Positions 20,919 to 33,415 of a stretch of 64,000 nt of DNA are shown here, piece after piece. How positions within the stretch are numbered: position 1 is the stretch's first letter; every line of letters begins with the position of its first letter. The position numbers were made by a program, and so were the translations under genes. The notes beneath the pieces are model-generated. The model saw only the letters and a list, made by a program, of their open reading frames with translations, made no database searches and was not told the origin of the DNA. Origin of the DNA: an uncultured Pelagibacteraceae bacterium (GTDB lineage: Bacteria; Pseudomonadota; Alphaproteobacteria; Pelagibacterales; Pelagibacteraceae). Location: NCBI GenBank assembly GCA_902542235.1, contig CACBTT010000004.1, positions 1 to 64,000 of the forward strand, in the 5' to 3' direction.

Positions 20919-20938
20919 AAATAACTGTCAGGTTATTT
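20919..20938 (-). promoter_or_regulatory. hairpin in the rpsL leader
   Basis: A perfect 7-bp inverted repeat (AAATAAC / GTTATTT) with a 6-base loop, 31 bp upstream of the rpsL start in the transcript. It is not followed by a U-run in the minus direction, so it does not look like a strong intrinsic terminator for the upstream rpoC. A leader structure or weak attenuator is possible. The rest of 20889-21045 shows nothing else apart from the promoter at 20989-21016. Confidence 0.35.
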
Positions 20939-20988
20939 GTGGCAGCGTTTAGTGCACAAGTCACTACATTCCAACCAAAAACACGCAC

Positions 20989-21016
20989 AAAATACTATAG
21001 AAATTCCATTTGTCAA
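20989..21016 (-). promoter_or_regulatory. putative promoter of the str-S10-spc-alpha run
   Basis: On the minus strand a consensus -35 TTGACA (21011-21016) is followed after 16 bp by TATTTT (20989-20994). It lies in the 157-bp gap between rpoC and rpsL, about 100 bp before the rpsL start. It is the only good sigma70-like pair I see in the gap, and this is the only sizeable gap before a 15.8-kb run of co-oriented ribosomal genes. Confidence 0.6.
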
Positions 21017-21045
21017 ATTAAAAGACAGGGAAAAATGACGAATTT

Positions 21046-24000
21046 TTATTGATTTACAGGGCTTTCTGCTTGTTCAATCTTCTCGTTCTCAGCAATGAAT
21101 TTTTCATCATCTAAACGAGCTTTCTTGTTCCACAAATTTTTAACAGATCCAGTTCCGGCAGGAACTAATCTGCCAACAATAACATTCTCTTTTAATCCTG
21201 ATAGTTTATCTACTTTACCTTTAATAGCAGCGTCTGTTAAAACTCTTGTTGTTTCTTGGAAAGAAGCAGCTGAAATAAATGATTCTGTTTGAAGTGAGGC
21301 TTTAGTTATTCCCATTAAAACTCTTTCACCAACAGCAGGATTTTTACCATCTTTAACAAGTTGTTCGTTAGTATTTTCAAATTTAATTCTATCAACAATT
21401 TCGCCAGGTAAATATGTACTATCTCCTTGAACTTTTACTTCAATTTTTTTCAACATTTGTCTTAAAATTACCTCAATGTGCTTATCATTGATAATTACAC
21501 CTTGCAGTCTATAAACATCTTGAACTTGGTTAACAAAATATTCAGTTAATTCTTCTATACCTAATATTCTTAGAATATCATGAGGTAATGGTTGACCATC
21601 TAACAGGTACTCACCTTTTTTTATTTTTTCTCCTTGATTAAAATTAATATGTTTTCCTTTTGGAATTAAATAACTTGAAGTATCACCATTTTCCGATTCA
21701 ATTGTTACTCTTTGCTTACCTCTTACCTCTTTACCAAATATTACTTTACCATCATTCTCAGCAATAATTGCACTATCTTTTGCTTTTCTTGCTTCGAATA
21801 ATTCAGCAACTCTCGGCAGACCTCCTGTTATATCTTTAGTCTTTGTAGTCTCTTTAGGCAATCTAGCTATTACATCACCCGCCGAAATTTTTTGTCCGTC
21901 TTTAACAGATAAAATTGAGTCTGGAACTAAGTAATATCTTGCTTCATTATCATCAGCTTTTTTAACAACATTTCCTTTTGAATCTCTTAAAGTAATTCTT
22001 GGTTTTAAATCTGTATTTTTAGATTGAGTTTTCCAATCTACAACTGCTTTAGTAGAAATCCCAGTTGCATCATCGGTTGTTTCAGCAATAGATACACCAT
22101 CTATTAAATCTACATAGTTTGCTATTCCATCTTTTTCAGCAATAACTGGTGTTGTGTATGGATCCCACTCACATATTTTAGAACCCTTTTTGACTTTATC
22201 TCCATTCTCAAAGAAAAGTTTTGATCCATACGGCACTTTATATGATGCTACTTGAAGTCCGTTGTCGTCCTCGATAGAAAGTTCAGTATTTCTTCCCATT
22301 ACAATTAAATTCTTTTTTGAATCAATTAATAAATTTGTATTAACAATCTTAAGTGTACCATCGTTGTTTGATACTATTTGAGAGTCTTGTTTTACAGAAG
22401 CTGTTCCTCCAACGTGGAAAGTTCTCATTGTAAGTTGAGTTCCTGGTTCACCAATTGATTGTGCTGAGATCATTCCAATTGCCTCTCCAACGTGAACCAT
22501 TTTTCCTCTTGATAGATCTCTTCCGTATGATGTGGCGCAAACACCTTCTTTCATTCCACATGTCATTACTGAATAGACATTTAAGCTTTTTACACCTGCA
22601 GAATCTATTTTTTCACATCCTGCTTCGTCGATCATTTGATCTTTTTTGATTAATACTTCTCCAGTTAATGGATTTTTTACATCTTTTGCAACAACTCTTC
22701 CGAGAGCTCTTTCTGACAAACTAACCATTATGTTACCACCTTCTAAAACTTCCGTAAGTTTTATGGAACCACATTTTTTTGTGCATTTAGGTGCAGTAAT
22801 TGTTAAATCTTGAGCAACATCACAAAGTCTTCTAGTTAAGTATCCTGAGCTTGCAGTCTTCAAAGCAGTATCAGCTAGTCCTTTTCTTGCACCGTGAGTA
22901 GAGTTAAAATATTCTAACGCTGTTAAACCTTCTTTAAAGTTTGATGTAATTGGAGACTCAATAATTTCTCCAGATGGTTTTGCAATTAAACCTCTCATAC
23001 CAGCTAATTGCTTCATTTGAGCTGCAGAACCTCTTGCGCCACTGTCTGCCATCATAAATACTGAATTAATTTTTAGACCATCTTCTGTCATCTCTGTAGC
23101 AGAAATTCTTTTCATCATTTCAGATGCAACTTTATCTGTACATTTTGACCAAGCATCAATAACTTTATTATATTTTTCACCTCTAGTTATTAATCCTTCT
23201 GCGTATTGGTTTTCATAATCCGATATTAATTTTTTTGTCTCATCAATTAATTGCTGTTTGTTATCTGGAATTACTAGATCATCTTTACCAAATGATATTC
23301 CAGCTTTAAATGCATGTTTAAATCCCAGGTCTTTTAATTTGTCACAAAATATTACTGTACTTTTCTGTCCAGAAAATCGGAAAACATGATCAATAACCTC
23401 AGAAACTACTTTCTTAGGCAATAATCTGTCAACTAAAGCAAATTTATTATTTATATTTTTTGGAATTAAGCTTGCTAATAAAAATCTTCCAGCTGTACTA
23501 ATATGTTTTTCATATTTAGTATTACCTTTTTCATCAATTGTTGCAAATCTTGAGACAATTCTTGAATGAACTTTAATTTGACCGATTTCTAGAGCATGTT
23601 CTATCTCTGAGGTATTTACAAAATATCCTTCGACTCTATCAGTTTGATATGGTGGTTGAGAAAGATAATATATACCTAAAATCATATCCTGACTTGGGAC
23701 AATTATAGGTTTTCCATTTGATGGGCTCAAAATATTGTTTGTAGACATCATTAAAACTCTTGCTTCTAATTGTGCCTCTAAACTTAATGGTACGTGAACT
23801 GCCATTTGATCACCATCAAAGTCTGCGTTGAATGCAGCACAGGTTAGTGGATGTAATTCAATTGCATTTCCTTCAATTAATTTTGGTTCAAATGCCTGAA
23901 CACCTAGTCTATGTAGTGTTGGTGCTCTATTCAATATAACTGGATGTTCTCTAACGATTAATTCTAAGGCATCCCAAACTTCATTTCTCTCTCTTTCAAC

Positions 24001-25212
24001 AAGTTTTTTAGCTTGCTTGATTGTAGATGCTAATCCGAGTTTATTTAATCTTGCATATAAAAATGGTTTAAATAATTCTAAAGCCATTTTTTTTGGCAAA
24101 CCGCATTCATGTAATTTTAAGTCTGGTCCAACTACTATTACTGATCTTCCAGAATAATCGACCCTTTTACCCAATAAATTTTGTCTAAATCGTCCTTGCT
24201 TACCTTTTAACATCTCTGCTAAAGATTTTAGAGGTCTTTTACCTGTTCCTGTGATTACTCTTCCTCTTCTACCATTATCAAATAATGCATCTACGGATTC
24301 TTGAAGCATTCTCTTTTCATTTCTCACAATTATATCTGGAGCTTTAAGGTCCATTAATCTTTTTAAACGGTTATTTCTATTTATAACTCTTCTATATAAA
24401 TCATTTAAATCAGAAGTAGCAAATCTACCTCCATCTAATGGTACTAATGGTCTTAACTCAGGAGGAATTACTGGTATCGTGGTTAAAATCATCCATTCTG
24501 GTTTGTTTCCTGTCTCTATAAAAGACTCAATTAGTTTTAATCTTTTAATTGATCTTTCTTCTGAAACTTTAGATTTTGTCTCTTTAATTAATTTAATTAA
24601 GGACTCTTTTTCTTGCTCTAAATCTATTGATTTTAAAATTTCTAAGATTGCTTCAGCACCTATGCCTGCTGTGAATGATTCTTCTCCGTATTCGTCCTGA
24701 TATTTTATGAGCTCCTCTTCACCAAGTAATTGGTTTTTCTTTAAACTTGTTAGTCCCGGTTCAATAACAATAAAATTTTCGAAATAAAGGACTCTCTCTA
24801 CTTCTTTTAATTTCATATCTATAGCAAGAGATATTCTGCTTGGTAGTGACTTTAAAAACCAAATATGAGCCACAGGAGTGGCTAAATTTATGTGACCCAT
24901 TCTTTCACGTCTTACATTTGATTTTGTAACTTCAACACCACATTTCTCACAGATTATTCCTCTAAACTTCATTCTTTTATACTTACCGCATAAACACTCG
25001 TAATCCTTTATAGGTCCAAATATTCTTGCACAAAACAATCCATCTTTTTCAGGTCTAAAAGTTCTATAATTTATTGTCTCTGGCTTCTTTATTTCACCAT
25101 AGGTCCAGGATTTTATTTTTTCAGGGCTTGCTAAGGTAATTTTAATGCTATTAAAATTTTGTGCTTCTGAAATTTCAGATGATTTAAATAAATCTGTTAA
25201 TTCTTTACTCAT
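21046..25212 (-). CDS. rpoC: DNA-directed RNA polymerase subunit beta'
   Basis: Catalytic subunit of RNA polymerase. The zinc-binding domain [20 protein letters not shown] lies near residues 70-89. The active-site motif NADFDGDQM, with the Mg2+-binding aspartates, lies near 465. A second cysteine cluster is near 800-890, and the trigger-loop region HVGGTAS is near 930. The 1388 residues are typical of alphaproteobacteria. It starts one base after the rpoB stop and is the last gene before the 157-bp gap that precedes rpsL. Confidence 0.99.
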   Translation of the reverse strand: MSKELTDLFKSSEISEAQNFNSIKITLASPEKIKSWTYGEIKKPETINYRTFRPEKDGLFCARIFGPIKDYECLCGKYKRMKFRGIICEKCGVEVTKSNVRRERMGHINLATPVAHIWFLKSLPSRISLAIDMKLKEVERVLYFENFIVIEPGLTSLKKNQLLGEEELIKYQDEYGEESFTAGIGAEAILEILKSIDLEQEKESLIKLIKETKSKVSEERSIKRLKLIESFIETGNKPEWMILTTIPVIPPELRPLVPLDGGRFATSDLNDLYRRVINRNNRLKRLMDLKAPDIIVRNEKRMLQESVDALFDNGRRGRVITGTGKRPLKSLAEMLKGKQGRFRQNLLGKRVDYSGRSVIVVGPDLKLHECGLPKKMALELFKPFLYARLNKLGLASTIKQAKKLVERERNEVWDALELIVREHPVILNRAPTLHRLGVQAFEPKLIEGNAIELHPLTCAAFNADFDGDQMAVHVPLSLEAQLEARVLMMSTNNILSPSNGKPIIVPSQDMILGIYYLSQPPYQTDRVEGYFVNTSEIEHALEIGQIKVHSRIVSRFATIDEKGNTKYEKHISTAGRFLLASLIPKNINNKFALVDRLLPKKVVSEVIDHVFRFSGQKSTVIFCDKLKDLGFKHAFKAGISFGKDDLVIPDNKQQLIDETKKLISDYENQYAEGLITRGEKYNKVIDAWSKCTDKVASEMMKRISATEMTEDGLKINSVFMMADSGARGSAAQMKQLAGMRGLIAKPSGEIIESPITSNFKEGLTALEYFNSTHGARKGLADTALKTASSGYLTRRLCDVAQDLTITAPKCTKKCGSIKLTEVLEGGNIMVSLSERALGRVVAKDVKNPLTGEVLIKKDQMIDEAGCEKIDSAGVKSLNVYSVMTCGMKEGVCATSYGRDLSRGKMVHVGEAIGMISAQSIGEPGTQLTMRTFHVGGTASVKQDSQIVSNNDGTLKIVNTNLLIDSKKNLIVMGRNTELSIEDDNGLQVASYKVPYGSKLFFENGDKVKKGSKICEWDPYTTPVIAEKDGIANYVDLIDGVSIAETTDDATGISTKAVVDWKTQSKNTDLKPRITLRDSKGNVVKKADDNEARYYLVPDSILSVKDGQKISAGDVIARLPKETTKTKDITGGLPRVAELFEARKAKDSAIIAENDGKVIFGKEVRGKQRVTIESENGDTSSYLIPKGKHINFNQGEKIKKGEYLLDGQPLPHDILRILGIEELTEYFVNQVQDVYRLQGVIINDKHIEVILRQMLKKIEVKVQGDSTYLPGEIVDRIKFENTNEQLVKDGKNPAVGERVLMGITKASLQTESFISAASFQETTRVLTDAAIKGKVDKLSGLKENVIVGRLVPAGTGSVKNLWNKKARLDDEKFIAENEKIEQAESPVNQ

Positions 25213-25213
25213 G

Positions 25214-28200
25214 TTAATTTAGCTCCACATTTAGTGCTAAAGATTTAATTTCTTTAACTAAAACATTAAATGATTCAGGTATACCAGATTCAAAATTTTC
25301 CTCACCTTTAACTATAGTTTCATAAACTTTAACTCTACCAGCGACATCGTCTGACTTAACAGTAAGAATTTCTTGTAATGTATACGAAGCTCCATAGGCC
25401 TCTAATGCCCAAACTTCCATTTCACCAAATCGCTGACCACCTAATTGTGCTTTACCACCAAGAGGTTGTTGTGTTACTAAACTGTAAGGACCAGTAGATC
25501 TAGCATGAATTTTATCTTCAACTAGATGATGAAGTTTTAACATATAAATTGTTCCAACTGTAACAGGTCTATCAAATTTCTCACCGGTTCTTCCATCCCA
25601 AAGTGTAGTTTGACCTGAATTTGGTAATTCAGCTAATTCTAACATTTTGGTAACATCGTTTTCTTTAGCGCCATCAAAAACTGGTGTAGCTATTGGAACA
25701 CCGTGTCTTATATTTGAACATAAATCCTCAAATTCTGATTGATTTAATTTTTCAATATCTTCGTCGTATATTTCTTTACCATACACATTCTTCAAAAATG
25801 ATTTAATCTTTTCTGTCTTTTCAATTTTCTTTTGGTTTTCATTTACTAACTGATTTAACTTTTCACCTAACTCTGTACAGGACCAACCTAAGTGTGTCTC
25901 TAATATTTGACCAACGTTCATCCTACTCGGAACACCTAATGGATTAAGGACTATATCAACTGGTTTACCATTTTCTCTATAGGGCATATCTTCAACTGGA
26001 ACTATTTTACTTACAACACCCTTATTTCCATGTCTTCCAGACATTTTATCTCCTGGTCTTAGTCTTCTTTTTATAGCAACAAAAACTTTAACCATTTTCA
26101 TAACACTAGGTAATAAATCGTCACCTTGTCTAATTTTTAAAACTTTATCCTCAAATCTTTCTTGAATATCTTGTTTAGCACTATTGTATTGATCTTTAAT
26201 CTGAAGAAGTGAAGATTGTTTAGATTGATCTTCGACTGATATTTTGAAGAGATCAGAAACTGGCAAATTATTAACTAATTCATCTGTTAAAACAGTATTA
26301 GCTTCTACATCTTTAATTTTTTTATTTGTCTTTGTTCCATTTAATATTGATGAAAGTCTTTGCTTAATGCTTCTTTCTAGTATCTCTTCCTCAACTTTTT
26401 TATCTTCTTGTACGCTTTCGATTTCAGCTCTTTCAATTGTTATTGACCTTTCATCTTTATCAATACCATGTCTATTAAATACTCTTACATCAACTACAAT
26501 ACCACCACTTCCGCTAGGCATTTTTAAAGATGTATCAGTTACATCTATTGCCTTTTCTCCAAATATTGACCTTAATAATTTTTCTTCAGGTCCAGATGCT
26601 GTGTCACCTTTAGGTGTTACTTTTCCAACCAAAATGTCTCCTGGTTTTACCTCTGCGCCAATATAAACTATTCCAGACTCATCGAGGTTTTTTAAAGACT
26701 CTTCATTAACATTAGGTATATCTCTAGTGATATCTTCTTCGCCCAGCTTTGTATCTCTCGCCATCACTTCATATTCTTCAATATGAATAGATGTAAATAC
26801 GTCATCTGTCACACATCTTTCTGAAATTAAGATCGAATCTTCAAAATTATAGCCTTGCCATGGCATAAATGCTACGGTTACATTCTTTCCTAGAGCTAGT
26901 TCACCAACTTTAGTTGAAGGACCATCAGCAATAATATCTCCAGATTTAACTTTATCTCCAACCCTGACTAATGGTTTTTGATTTATACATGTGTTCTGAT
27001 TTGATCTTTTAAATTTTTGCAAGTTGTAAATATCTACCCCGGATTTAGAATAATCTTTTTCACTAGAGGCTTTAATAACAATTCTTTTACCATCAATTTT
27101 ATCAACAACACCGTCTCTTTTTGCAACAATTGTAACACCAGAATCTAAGGCAACATCACTTTCTATTCCAGTTCCTACAAGTGGAGCTTCGGGTTTTAGC
27201 AATGGAACTGCTTGTCTCATCATATTTGAACCCATTAATGCTCTATTAGCATCATCATTTTCTAGAAAAGGTATAAGAGAAGCAGCAACCGATACAAGTT
27301 GTTTTGGAGATACATCTATATAATCAATACTTTCAGGTTTGGCTAAAATAAAATTCAAATTTTGTCTGCATGATACTAGTTCCTCAGTGAATTTACCTTT
27401 TTCATCTATCAAAGAATTAGCTTGAGCAATGGTGAATTTAGTTTCCTCCATGGCTGAGAGATATTCAATATTATTTTGAACTATTCCATCTTTAACTTTT
27501 TTGTAAGGGCTCTCTATAAAACCATACTTATTAATTTTAGAATATGTTGACAAACTATTTATCAGACCAATATTTGGTCCTTCTGGAGTTTCTATGGGAC
27601 AGATCCTTCCATAATGAGTTGGGTGAACATCTCTTACCTCAAATCCTGCTCTTTCTCTGGTTAAGCCTCCTGGACCCAATGCTGAAACTCTTCTTTTGTG
27701 TGTAATTTCTGATAGCGGGTTTGTTTGATCCATAAACTGAGATAATTGTGATGTTGCAAAAAAATCTTTTAGAGAGATCGTCAAAGGTTTTGCGTTTATT
27801 AAATCTTGAGGCATGGCAGACTCAACATCTAAAGTCGTCATTTTTTCTTTTATAGCTCTCTCCATTCTATAAACACCAATACGAGCTTGATTTTCAACAA
27901 GTTCTCCCACAGATCTAACTCTTCTATTTCCGAGATGATCAATATCATCTACATCATCTTTACCATCTCTTAAATCTAGCATTTTCTGTATAATAGCGAG
28001 AATATCATCGTTTCTCAAAATTGTGATTTTATCAGAACAAGAAAGTTCTAATCTTGAGTTCATTTTAACTCTGCCAACATCAGATAAATCATATCTGTCT
28101 GAACTGAAGAACAAGTTGTTAAAAATTTGAGTGGCTATTTCAATTGTTGGTGGCTCACCAGGTCTTAAAACTTTATAAATTTCTGTAATTGCATCATTTT

Positions 28201-29296
28201 TATTTTCATTTTTATCATTAAAGATGCTCAACAATAAATATGGGCCTTTATTTATTGAATTTGTTTTAGAAATATCTAGAGATTTAATATCACTTTCTAT
28301 AATTTTTGTTATGATAGTTTCGTTTAATTCTGTTCCTATTTTAAATATATCTTCTCCTACAGTAATATCTCTATGTAAAAATTTTCCATATAGAGATTCA
28401 CTTGATACAAAAATTTCTTTTAAACCATCATTTGAAAGTTTTTTTGCTGTTAAGAAATTAATTTTCTCACCAAGTTTAACAACTACTTTATTATTTTTTG
28501 CATTTACGACTTCCTCTGAAAAATTTTTAGCTTTATAATTTTCAGGATCAAACTTAGTTTTCCACTTATTTAAGTTTTTATCATATGTTAATGTTTCTTT
28601 TTGATAAAACTCATCAACAATATCATTTTTTGAGTAACCTAGAGCTTGCAATAAAGTTGAGACTAATATTTTTTTTTTTCTGTCTATTCTAAAGTATAGT
28701 AAATCCTTTACATCAAATTCAAAATCTAACCAAGAACCACGATTAGGTATAACTCTACAATTAAAAAGTAATTTACCACTAGCATGAGACTTTCCTTTAT
28801 CGTGATCGAAAAAAACACCAGGGCTTCTGTGCATCTGATTAACAACTACTCTTTGAACTCCATTTGTTATAAAAGTTCCACTATTTGTCATCATAGGCAC
28901 TTCACCCATATAGACTTCTTGTTCTTTTGCTGATAAAATATCTTTTGTATTATTCTCTTGATCTATTTCATAAACTACTAATCTGAGAGTACATTTAAGA
29001 GCTGCAGAATAAGTTAGGCCCCTAGCTATGCACTCTTCAACATCAAATTTAGGTTTTTCTAATTTATAAGAAACGTATTCTAAAGTTGCTTTATCATTTA
29101 AATCTTCTATCGGGAAAATACTTTTAAAGACCCTATCAAATCCTTTTACAAGATGTTGCTCCACATCATGCCTAAATTCTGTTAACTCTTTATAGGAATT
29201 TTTTTGGACCTCTATAAGATTAGGTATAGATAAGCTCTCTTTGAGTTTACCAAAGTTTTTTCTTATATTTTTCTTTTCTGTAAAAGATAATTGCAT
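25214..29296 (-). CDS. rpoB: DNA-directed RNA polymerase subunit beta
   Basis: Core RNA polymerase subunit, 1360 residues. The rifampicin-binding region reads [20 protein letters not shown] followed by [20 protein letters not shown], the rifampicin-sensitive form at the positions usually mutated. The C-terminal part shows [19 protein letters not shown] and [18 protein letters not shown], as in all beta subunits. It follows rplL after a 46-bp gap that contains a hairpin (29303-29326). Confidence 0.99.
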   Translation of the reverse strand: MQLSFTEKKNIRKNFGKLKESLSIPNLIEVQKNSYKELTEFRHDVEQHLVKGFDRVFKSIFPIEDLNDKATLEYVSYKLEKPKFDVEECIARGLTYSAALKCTLRLVVYEIDQENNTKDILSAKEQEVYMGEVPMMTNSGTFITNGVQRVVVNQMHRSPGVFFDHDKGKSHASGKLLFNCRVIPNRGSWLDFEFDVKDLLYFRIDRKKKILVSTLLQALGYSKNDIVDEFYQKETLTYDKNLNKWKTKFDPENYKAKNFSEEVVNAKNNKVVVKLGEKINFLTAKKLSNDGLKEIFVSSESLYGKFLHRDITVGEDIFKIGTELNETIITKIIESDIKSLDISKTNSINKGPYLLLSIFNDKNENKNDAITEIYKVLRPGEPPTIEIATQIFNNLFFSSDRYDLSDVGRVKMNSRLELSCSDKITILRNDDILAIIQKMLDLRDGKDDVDDIDHLGNRRVRSVGELVENQARIGVYRMERAIKEKMTTLDVESAMPQDLINAKPLTISLKDFFATSQLSQFMDQTNPLSEITHKRRVSALGPGGLTRERAGFEVRDVHPTHYGRICPIETPEGPNIGLINSLSTYSKINKYGFIESPYKKVKDGIVQNNIEYLSAMEETKFTIAQANSLIDEKGKFTEELVSCRQNLNFILAKPESIDYIDVSPKQLVSVAASLIPFLENDDANRALMGSNMMRQAVPLLKPEAPLVGTGIESDVALDSGVTIVAKRDGVVDKIDGKRIVIKASSEKDYSKSGVDIYNLQKFKRSNQNTCINQKPLVRVGDKVKSGDIIADGPSTKVGELALGKNVTVAFMPWQGYNFEDSILISERCVTDDVFTSIHIEEYEVMARDTKLGEEDITRDIPNVNEESLKNLDESGIVYIGAEVKPGDILVGKVTPKGDTASGPEEKLLRSIFGEKAIDVTDTSLKMPSGSGGIVVDVRVFNRHGIDKDERSITIERAEIESVQEDKKVEEEILERSIKQRLSSILNGTKTNKKIKDVEANTVLTDELVNNLPVSDLFKISVEDQSKQSSLLQIKDQYNSAKQDIQERFEDKVLKIRQGDDLLPSVMKMVKVFVAIKRRLRPGDKMSGRHGNKGVVSKIVPVEDMPYRENGKPVDIVLNPLGVPSRMNVGQILETHLGWSCTELGEKLNQLVNENQKKIEKTEKIKSFLKNVYGKEIYDEDIEKLNQSEFEDLCSNIRHGVPIATPVFDGAKENDVTKMLELAELPNSGQTTLWDGRTGEKFDRPVTVGTIYMLKLHHLVEDKIHARSTGPYSLVTQQPLGGKAQLGGQRFGEMEVWALEAYGASYTLQEILTVKSDDVAGRVKVYETIVKGEENFESGIPESFNVLVKEIKSLALNVELN

Positions 29297-29302
29297 CTTA
29301 AC

Positions 29303-29326
29303 TACTGATTAAAAAATTAACCAGTA
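29303..29326 (-). promoter_or_regulatory. hairpin between rplL and rpoB
   Basis: A 10-bp stem (TACTGGTTAA paired with TTAATCAGTA in the RNA, one G-U pair) closes a 4-base loop of U in the transcript. It occupies most of the 46-bp rplL-rpoB gap and ends 6 bp before the rpoB ATG. No U-run follows. In E. coli the same interval holds an attenuator and an RNase III processing site, so a role in setting the L7/L12 to polymerase ratio is plausible. Confidence 0.5.
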
Positions 29327-29342
29327 AAAAATCCTATCTAAT

Positions 29343-29714
29343 TTATTTTAGTTCTACTTTTGCGCCAGCTGCTTCGAGTTTTTGTTTTATCTCTTCAGCC
29401 TCTTTTTTATTAACACCTGCTTTGACTTCTTTTGGTGCTCCTTCAACTAAATCTTTTGCCTCTTTAAGACCTAATGCAGTAATTGCTCTAACCTCTTTTA
29501 TAACATTAATTTTTTTATCACCTGCAGCAGTTAGCATAATTGTGAATTCGTCTTTTTCTTCCGCTGGAGCTGCTCCACCTGCCGCTGCTGGTGCTGCTGC
29601 TACAGCTGTCGCTGCAGTCACTCCCCATTTTTCTTCAAGTTGTTTTGAAAGTTCAGCTGCCTCTACAACAGTTAAACTTGATAAGTCTTCTATAATTTTA
29701 TTTAAGTCAGCCAT
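29343..29714 (-). CDS. rplL: 50S ribosomal protein L7/L12
   Basis: Multicopy stalk protein that recruits translational GTPases. The N-terminal dimerization domain (about 1-32, [20 protein letters not shown]) is followed by an alanine-rich flexible hinge near residues 33-52. The globular C-terminal domain has [20 protein letters not shown] near 75-94. The 123 residues are normal. It is 17 bp after rplJ, within the L10-L12 operon. Confidence 0.98.
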   Translation of the reverse strand: MADLNKIIEDLSSLTVVEAAELSKQLEEKWGVTAATAVAAAPAAAGGAAPAEEKDEFTIMLTAAGDKKINVIKEVRAITALGLKEAKDLVEGAPKEVKAGVNKKEAEEIKQKLEAAGAKVELK

Positions 29715-29731
29715 AGTAAATCTTGTCCTGG

Positions 29732-30241
29732 TTATTTTTTTGATTTTTCGAGCGCTAAAATAGCGATTTTTGACGCCGGCGCAAGTAAAATACTTGCTAT
29801 TTTTTGTGCTGGAGACCTCAATATTCCTACTATTTTAGCCCTTGCTTCATCCAATGAAGGTAAGGTAGCTACATTTTTGACGCCAGCAACGTCTAAAATG
29901 TCGGAACCCATGATTCCGCCTAGAATCTTTAAATTTTCATTTTCTTTCGAGAAATTTGTTAATATTTTTGCTGAAGTTATTGCATCTTCAGATAATGCTA
30001 CGGCTGTAGGACCTGAAAACAAATTTGATAATTCTTTACATCTAGTTTTTTCTAATGCTAGTTTTGTTATTCTATTATTTGTAATTTTAAATTTTATTCC
30101 GTGTTTTCTCATTTTGGCCCTTAAGTCGTCAAGCTGGTTCATTGTTAAACCTTGGTAATGAGCAACAATTACAGCTTCAGACTTTTCGAACTGATTTGTC
30201 ATATCTGATATATACTGTTTCTTTTGTTCTTTATTCATCAT
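29732..30241 (-). CDS. rplJ: 50S ribosomal protein L10
   Basis: Stalk base protein that anchors L7/L12 dimers. Seen: [20 protein letters not shown] near residues 19-38, the [20 protein letters not shown] region near 44-63, and a C-terminal helix ending [15 protein letters not shown] that binds L12. The length of 169 is normal. Two adjacent ATG codons form the start, 2 bp after the rplA stop. L10 autoregulates its operon in E. coli; no leader is available here for that. Confidence 0.97.
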   Translation of the reverse strand: MMNKEQKKQYISDMTNQFEKSEAVIVAHYQGLTMNQLDDLRAKMRKHGIKFKITNNRITKLALEKTRCKELSNLFSGPTAVALSEDAITSAKILTNFSKENENLKILGGIMGSDILDVAGVKNVATLPSLDEARAKIVGILRSPAQKIASILLAPASKIAILALEKSKK

Positions 30242-30243
30242 AA

Positions 30244-30933
30244 CTAAATACTTTTACCTAATTTGATTTTGTATGAAACGCCCATTGTAGAAGTTATAAA
30301 GGCTTGTTTAATCAGATCACCTTTAATTGTATTATTCGATTTTTCCTTTTCTAATGCATCAATTACTGCATTAAAATTCATTATTAATTTTTCGTCACCA
30401 AAAGATTTGTTTCCTATACTTACTCCTATATTTCCATCTTTATCATTTCTTATTTCAACTTGTCCAGATTTTGCGTCTATAACTGCTTTTTTTACATCGT
30501 TAGTTACTGATCCTAATTTAGGATTTGGCATTAATCCTTTTGGACCCAATACTTTTCCTAGTTTTGAGAGTTTTACCATCATTCCAGGTGTACATATTAA
30601 TTTTTCAAAGTTTATTTTCCCAGCTTTTATTTCTTCTATTAGTTCATCTCCTCCTATAACCTCTGCTCCAGCATCTTTTGCATCTTGTGACTTGTTTTCT
30701 TCACAAACCACTCCTACTTTGACTTTTTTTGAAGTTCCACCTGGTAAATTAATAACTGTTCTAATGCTAATTTCATTTTTCTTTTGTTTGTTATTAATTT
30801 GTAAACTTAAATCCAAAGACTCATCAAATTTACTTGTACAATTTTGTTTTATTACAGATATTAACTTATCAACTGACTCAGCAGCTAATTCTCTTGTATT
30901 TTCAGGTAATTTTTTAAATCTTTTCGAAGGCAT
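30244..30933 (-). CDS. rplA: 50S ribosomal protein L1
   Basis: Mobile L1 stalk protein that guides deacylated tRNA out of the E site; in E. coli it represses the L11 operon. Seen: GTSKKVKVGVVC near residues 66-77, and the signature LSKLGKVLGPKGLMPNPKLG near 122-141. It is 229 residues long. It shares one base with rplK. Confidence 0.98.
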   Translation of the reverse strand: MPSKRFKKLPENTRELAAESVDKLISVIKQNCTSKFDESLDLSLQINNKQKKNEISIRTVINLPGGTSKKVKVGVVCEENKSQDAKDAGAEVIGGDELIEEIKAGKINFEKLICTPGMMVKLSKLGKVLGPKGLMPNPKLGSVTNDVKKAVIDAKSGQVEIRNDKDGNIGVSIGNKSFGDEKLIMNFNAVIDALEKEKSNNTIKGDLIKQAFITSTMGVSYKIKLGKSI

Positions 30934-31361
30934 TATTCTACCACCTCAATTCCCATAGATCTTGCAGATCCAGCAATTATTTTTGCTGCTTCATCTACAT
31001 CATGTGCATTTAGATCAGCCATTTTTTTTTCGGCTATCTCTTTTAATTGTTTCTTTGAAATTTTTGCAACGATATTCCTGCCTGGCTCTTTCGAACCACT
31101 TTTTAATTTTACAGCCTCTTTAATAAAATGAGATGCAGGTGGAGATTTTATTATAAAGTCAAACTTTTTGTCTTTATAAACAGTGATTATTACTGGAACC
31201 GGTTTACCTGCAAAAGATTTTGTCTTTTCATTAAAAGCTTTACAAAAGTCCATAATATTTATTCCTCTTTGACCTAAGGCTGGACCTACAGGTGGAGCTG
31301 GATTGGCTTGTCCACCATTTATTTGTAATTTTATATATCCTGCTATCTCTTTCTTTGCCAT
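30933..31361 (-). CDS. rplK: 50S ribosomal protein L11
   Basis: GTPase-centre protein that binds the 1050-1100 region of 23S rRNA and is needed for RelA activation in other bacteria. It starts [19 protein letters not shown], followed by the proline-rich [20 protein letters not shown] near residues 21-40. The C-terminal signature [13 protein letters not shown] is near 128-140. The length of 142 is normal. It shares one base with nusG upstream. Confidence 0.98.
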   Translation of the reverse strand: MAKKEIAGYIKLQINGGQANPAPPVGPALGQRGINIMDFCKAFNEKTKSFAGKPVPVIITVYKDKKFDFIIKSPPASHFIKEAVKLKSGSKEPGRNIVAKISKKQLKEIAEKKMADLNAHDVDEAAKIIAGSARSMGIEVVE

Positions 31362-31891
31362 TAGCTTGCCTTTTCTACCTGACTATACTCTAAATCTACT
31401 GGTGTTGGTCGTCCAAATATTGATACAGAAACTTTTAATCTTAATTTTTCTTCGTCAATATCTTCTACTAGACCACTAAATGATGCAAATGGACCGTCTA
31501 TAACTTGCACCTTTTCACCGACATTATATTCTACACCTGATTTTGGTTGAACGACACCATCTTTAATTTGACCAAGTATTTTTTCTATCTCTTTCTCTGA
31601 GACCGGTATTGGAGTACCTTTGGTTCCCAGAAAACCACTAACTTTTTTTAAATTTTTTATCATATGGTAAATTGTGTTATCCATTTCACTTTTTAACAAA
31701 ACATATCCGGGAAAATATTTTTTCTTTCTCTGAACTCGTTTTCCTCTTTTTACCTCTGTAATATCATGGGTAGGAACAATAATTTCCTCAATTTTATCAG
31801 ATAGATTTGCTTTTAAAGCCTCATCTTTTATTTCCTGAGCAACCTTATTCTCAAAACTAGAGTGTGATTGAACAATATACCAATTTTTCAT
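31361..31891 (-). CDS. nusG: transcription termination/antitermination protein NusG
   Basis: Binds the polymerase clamp and links it to Rho or to the ribosome through S10. The N-terminal NGN domain (about 1-115) starts [18 protein letters not shown] and has [13 protein letters not shown] near 56-68. The C-terminal KOW domain carries [20 protein letters not shown] near 125-144. The 176 residues are normal. One base is shared with secE upstream and with rplK downstream. Confidence 0.98.
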   Translation of the reverse strand: MKNWYIVQSHSSFENKVAQEIKDEALKANLSDKIEEIIVPTHDITEVKRGKRVQRKKKYFPGYVLLKSEMDNTIYHMIKNLKKVSGFLGTKGTPIPVSEKEIEKILGQIKDGVVQPKSGVEYNVGEKVQVIDGPFASFSGLVEDIDEEKLRLKVSVSIFGRPTPVDLEYSQVEKAS

Positions 31892-32082
31892 TACAAATTA
31901 ACCTTTAAAACTAATTCTAAAAAGAATTGAAGAACTTGATCTAATAAAAGAAAAAATAAAGCAGCAACGATAGCCATAGCAACTACCATTAGTGAACCTT
32001 GGATAACCTCTTTACCTGTCGGCCAAGTAACTTTGAAGGCTTCTTGCTTTACATCCTGAATAAATTTTAATGGGTTTTTCAT
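31891..32082 (-). CDS. secE: protein translocase subunit SecE
   Basis: Small clamp subunit of the SecYEG translocon. It is 63 residues with a single membrane helix (about residues 31-56). The conserved amphipathic stretch is KFIQDVKQEAFKVTWPTGKE near 6-25, including the family's V-x-WPT motif. This is the short one-helix form usual outside the enteric bacteria. It lies 18 bp after tRNA-Trp and shares one base with nusG. Confidence 0.97.
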   Translation of the reverse strand: MKNPLKFIQDVKQEAFKVTWPTGKEVIQGSLMVVAMAIVAALFFLLLDQVLQFFLELVLKVNL

Positions 32083-32100
32083 AATAAAATACTATTTACT

Positions 32101-32176
32101 TGGCAGGAGCGGAGGGAATCGAACCCCCAACCTCCGGTTTTGGAGACCGGCGCTCTACCAATTGAGCTACACTCCT
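32101..32176 (-). tRNA. tRNA-Trp (CCA)
   Basis: A 76-nt cloverleaf with a 7-bp acceptor stem (AGGAGTG pairing with CGCTCCT, one G-U), anticodon CCA in the loop CTCCAAAA, T-loop GGTTCGATTC and encoded 3' CCA. It lies between tuf and secE in the same direction, the usual alphaproteobacterial place, and is probably processed from the same transcript (gaps of 7 and 18 bp). Confidence 0.97.
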
Positions 32177-32183
32177 ATGGAGT

Positions 32184-33374
32184 TTACTCTATAATTTTAG
32201 TTACTACTCCAGCTCCTACTGTTCTTCCACCTTCTCTAATAGCAAAATTTAACTTCTCAGCCATTGCGATAGGTGTAATTAATTTTACTGTAAATTTTGC
32301 ATCATCACCAGGCATCACCATTTCTGTTCCGGCTGGTAACTCAACTTCACCTGTAACATCAGTTGTTCTGAAATAAAACTGAGGTCTATATTTTGTAAAG
32401 AATGGAGTGTGTCTTCCACCTTCTTCTTTTTTTAATACATAAGCTTGGGCTTCAAACTTAGTGTGTGGAGTGATTGAAGCAGGTTTACATAATACCTGGC
32501 CTCTCTCTACGTCAGTTCTTTCAACACCTCGTAAAAGAGCTCCAATATTATCTCCGGCTTCACCTGAGTCTAATAATTTTCTAAACATTTCTACTCCAGT
32601 ACATACTGTTTTTTTTGTTTCTCTTATTCCAACGATTTCTATTTCATCTCCAGTTTTAATAATACCAGATTCTACTCTTCCAGTTACAACAGTACCTCTT
32701 CCTGAAATTGAAAAAACATCTTCAACAGGCATCAAGAAGTCTTTATCTTTTGGTCTGTCTGGTTGTGGTATAAATTCATCAACTGATTTCATAAGTTCCA
32801 TTATTGAATTCTTTCCGATTTCATCATCTCTACCTTCAACTGCAGCAAGGGCTGATCCTTTTATAATTGGAGTTTTATCACCTGGAAATTTATATGATGT
32901 TAACAAATCTTTTATTTCTTCTTCAACAAGCTCGATCATTTCTTTATCATCAACTTGATCAACTTTATTTAAATAAACAACTATAGCTGGAACACCAACT
33001 TGTCTAGCTAAAAGAATGTGCTCTCTAGTTTGAGGCATAGGACCATCAGCTGCGTTAACAACTAAAATTGCACCATCCATTTGTGCTGCACCTGTAATCA
33101 TATTTTTTACATAATCGGCGTGACCAGGACAATCTACGTGCGCATAGTGTCTTTTTTCAGTCTCATACTCAACGTGAGCAGTTGAAATAGTAATTCCTCT
33201 CTCTTTTTCTTCTGGAGCTTTATCAATTTGATCATAAGCAGTAAATTGTGCACCACCAGACTCTGCTAATACTTTTGTAATCGCAGCAGTTAATGTTGTT
33301 TTACCATGATCAACATGACCTATAGTTCCAATATTACAGTGCGGTTTATTTCTTACGAACTTTTCTTTTGACAT
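32184..33374 (-). CDS. tuf: elongation factor Tu
   Basis: Delivers aminoacyl-tRNA to the ribosome. The P-loop [15 protein letters not shown] is near residues 19-33, followed by [20 protein letters not shown] and NKVD. Domains II and III follow to a total of 396 residues, the standard length. It is the only tuf gene in the window; the second copy that many bacteria have after fusA is absent. It lies between tRNA-Gly and tRNA-Trp. Confidence 0.99.
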   Translation of the reverse strand: MSKEKFVRNKPHCNIGTIGHVDHGKTTLTAAITKVLAESGGAQFTAYDQIDKAPEEKERGITISTAHVEYETEKRHYAHVDCPGHADYVKNMITGAAQMDGAILVVNAADGPMPQTREHILLARQVGVPAIVVYLNKVDQVDDKEMIELVEEEIKDLLTSYKFPGDKTPIIKGSALAAVEGRDDEIGKNSIMELMKSVDEFIPQPDRPKDKDFLMPVEDVFSISGRGTVVTGRVESGIIKTGDEIEIVGIRETKKTVCTGVEMFRKLLDSGEAGDNIGALLRGVERTDVERGQVLCKPASITPHTKFEAQAYVLKKEEGGRHTPFFTKYRPQFYFRTTDVTGEVELPAGTEMVMPGDDAKFTVKLITPIAMAEKLNFAIREGGRTVGAGVVTKIIE

Positions 33375-33415
33375 TACTTGTTTACCTCTTTTATTTTTTT
33401 TCTTAATTTAATTTC

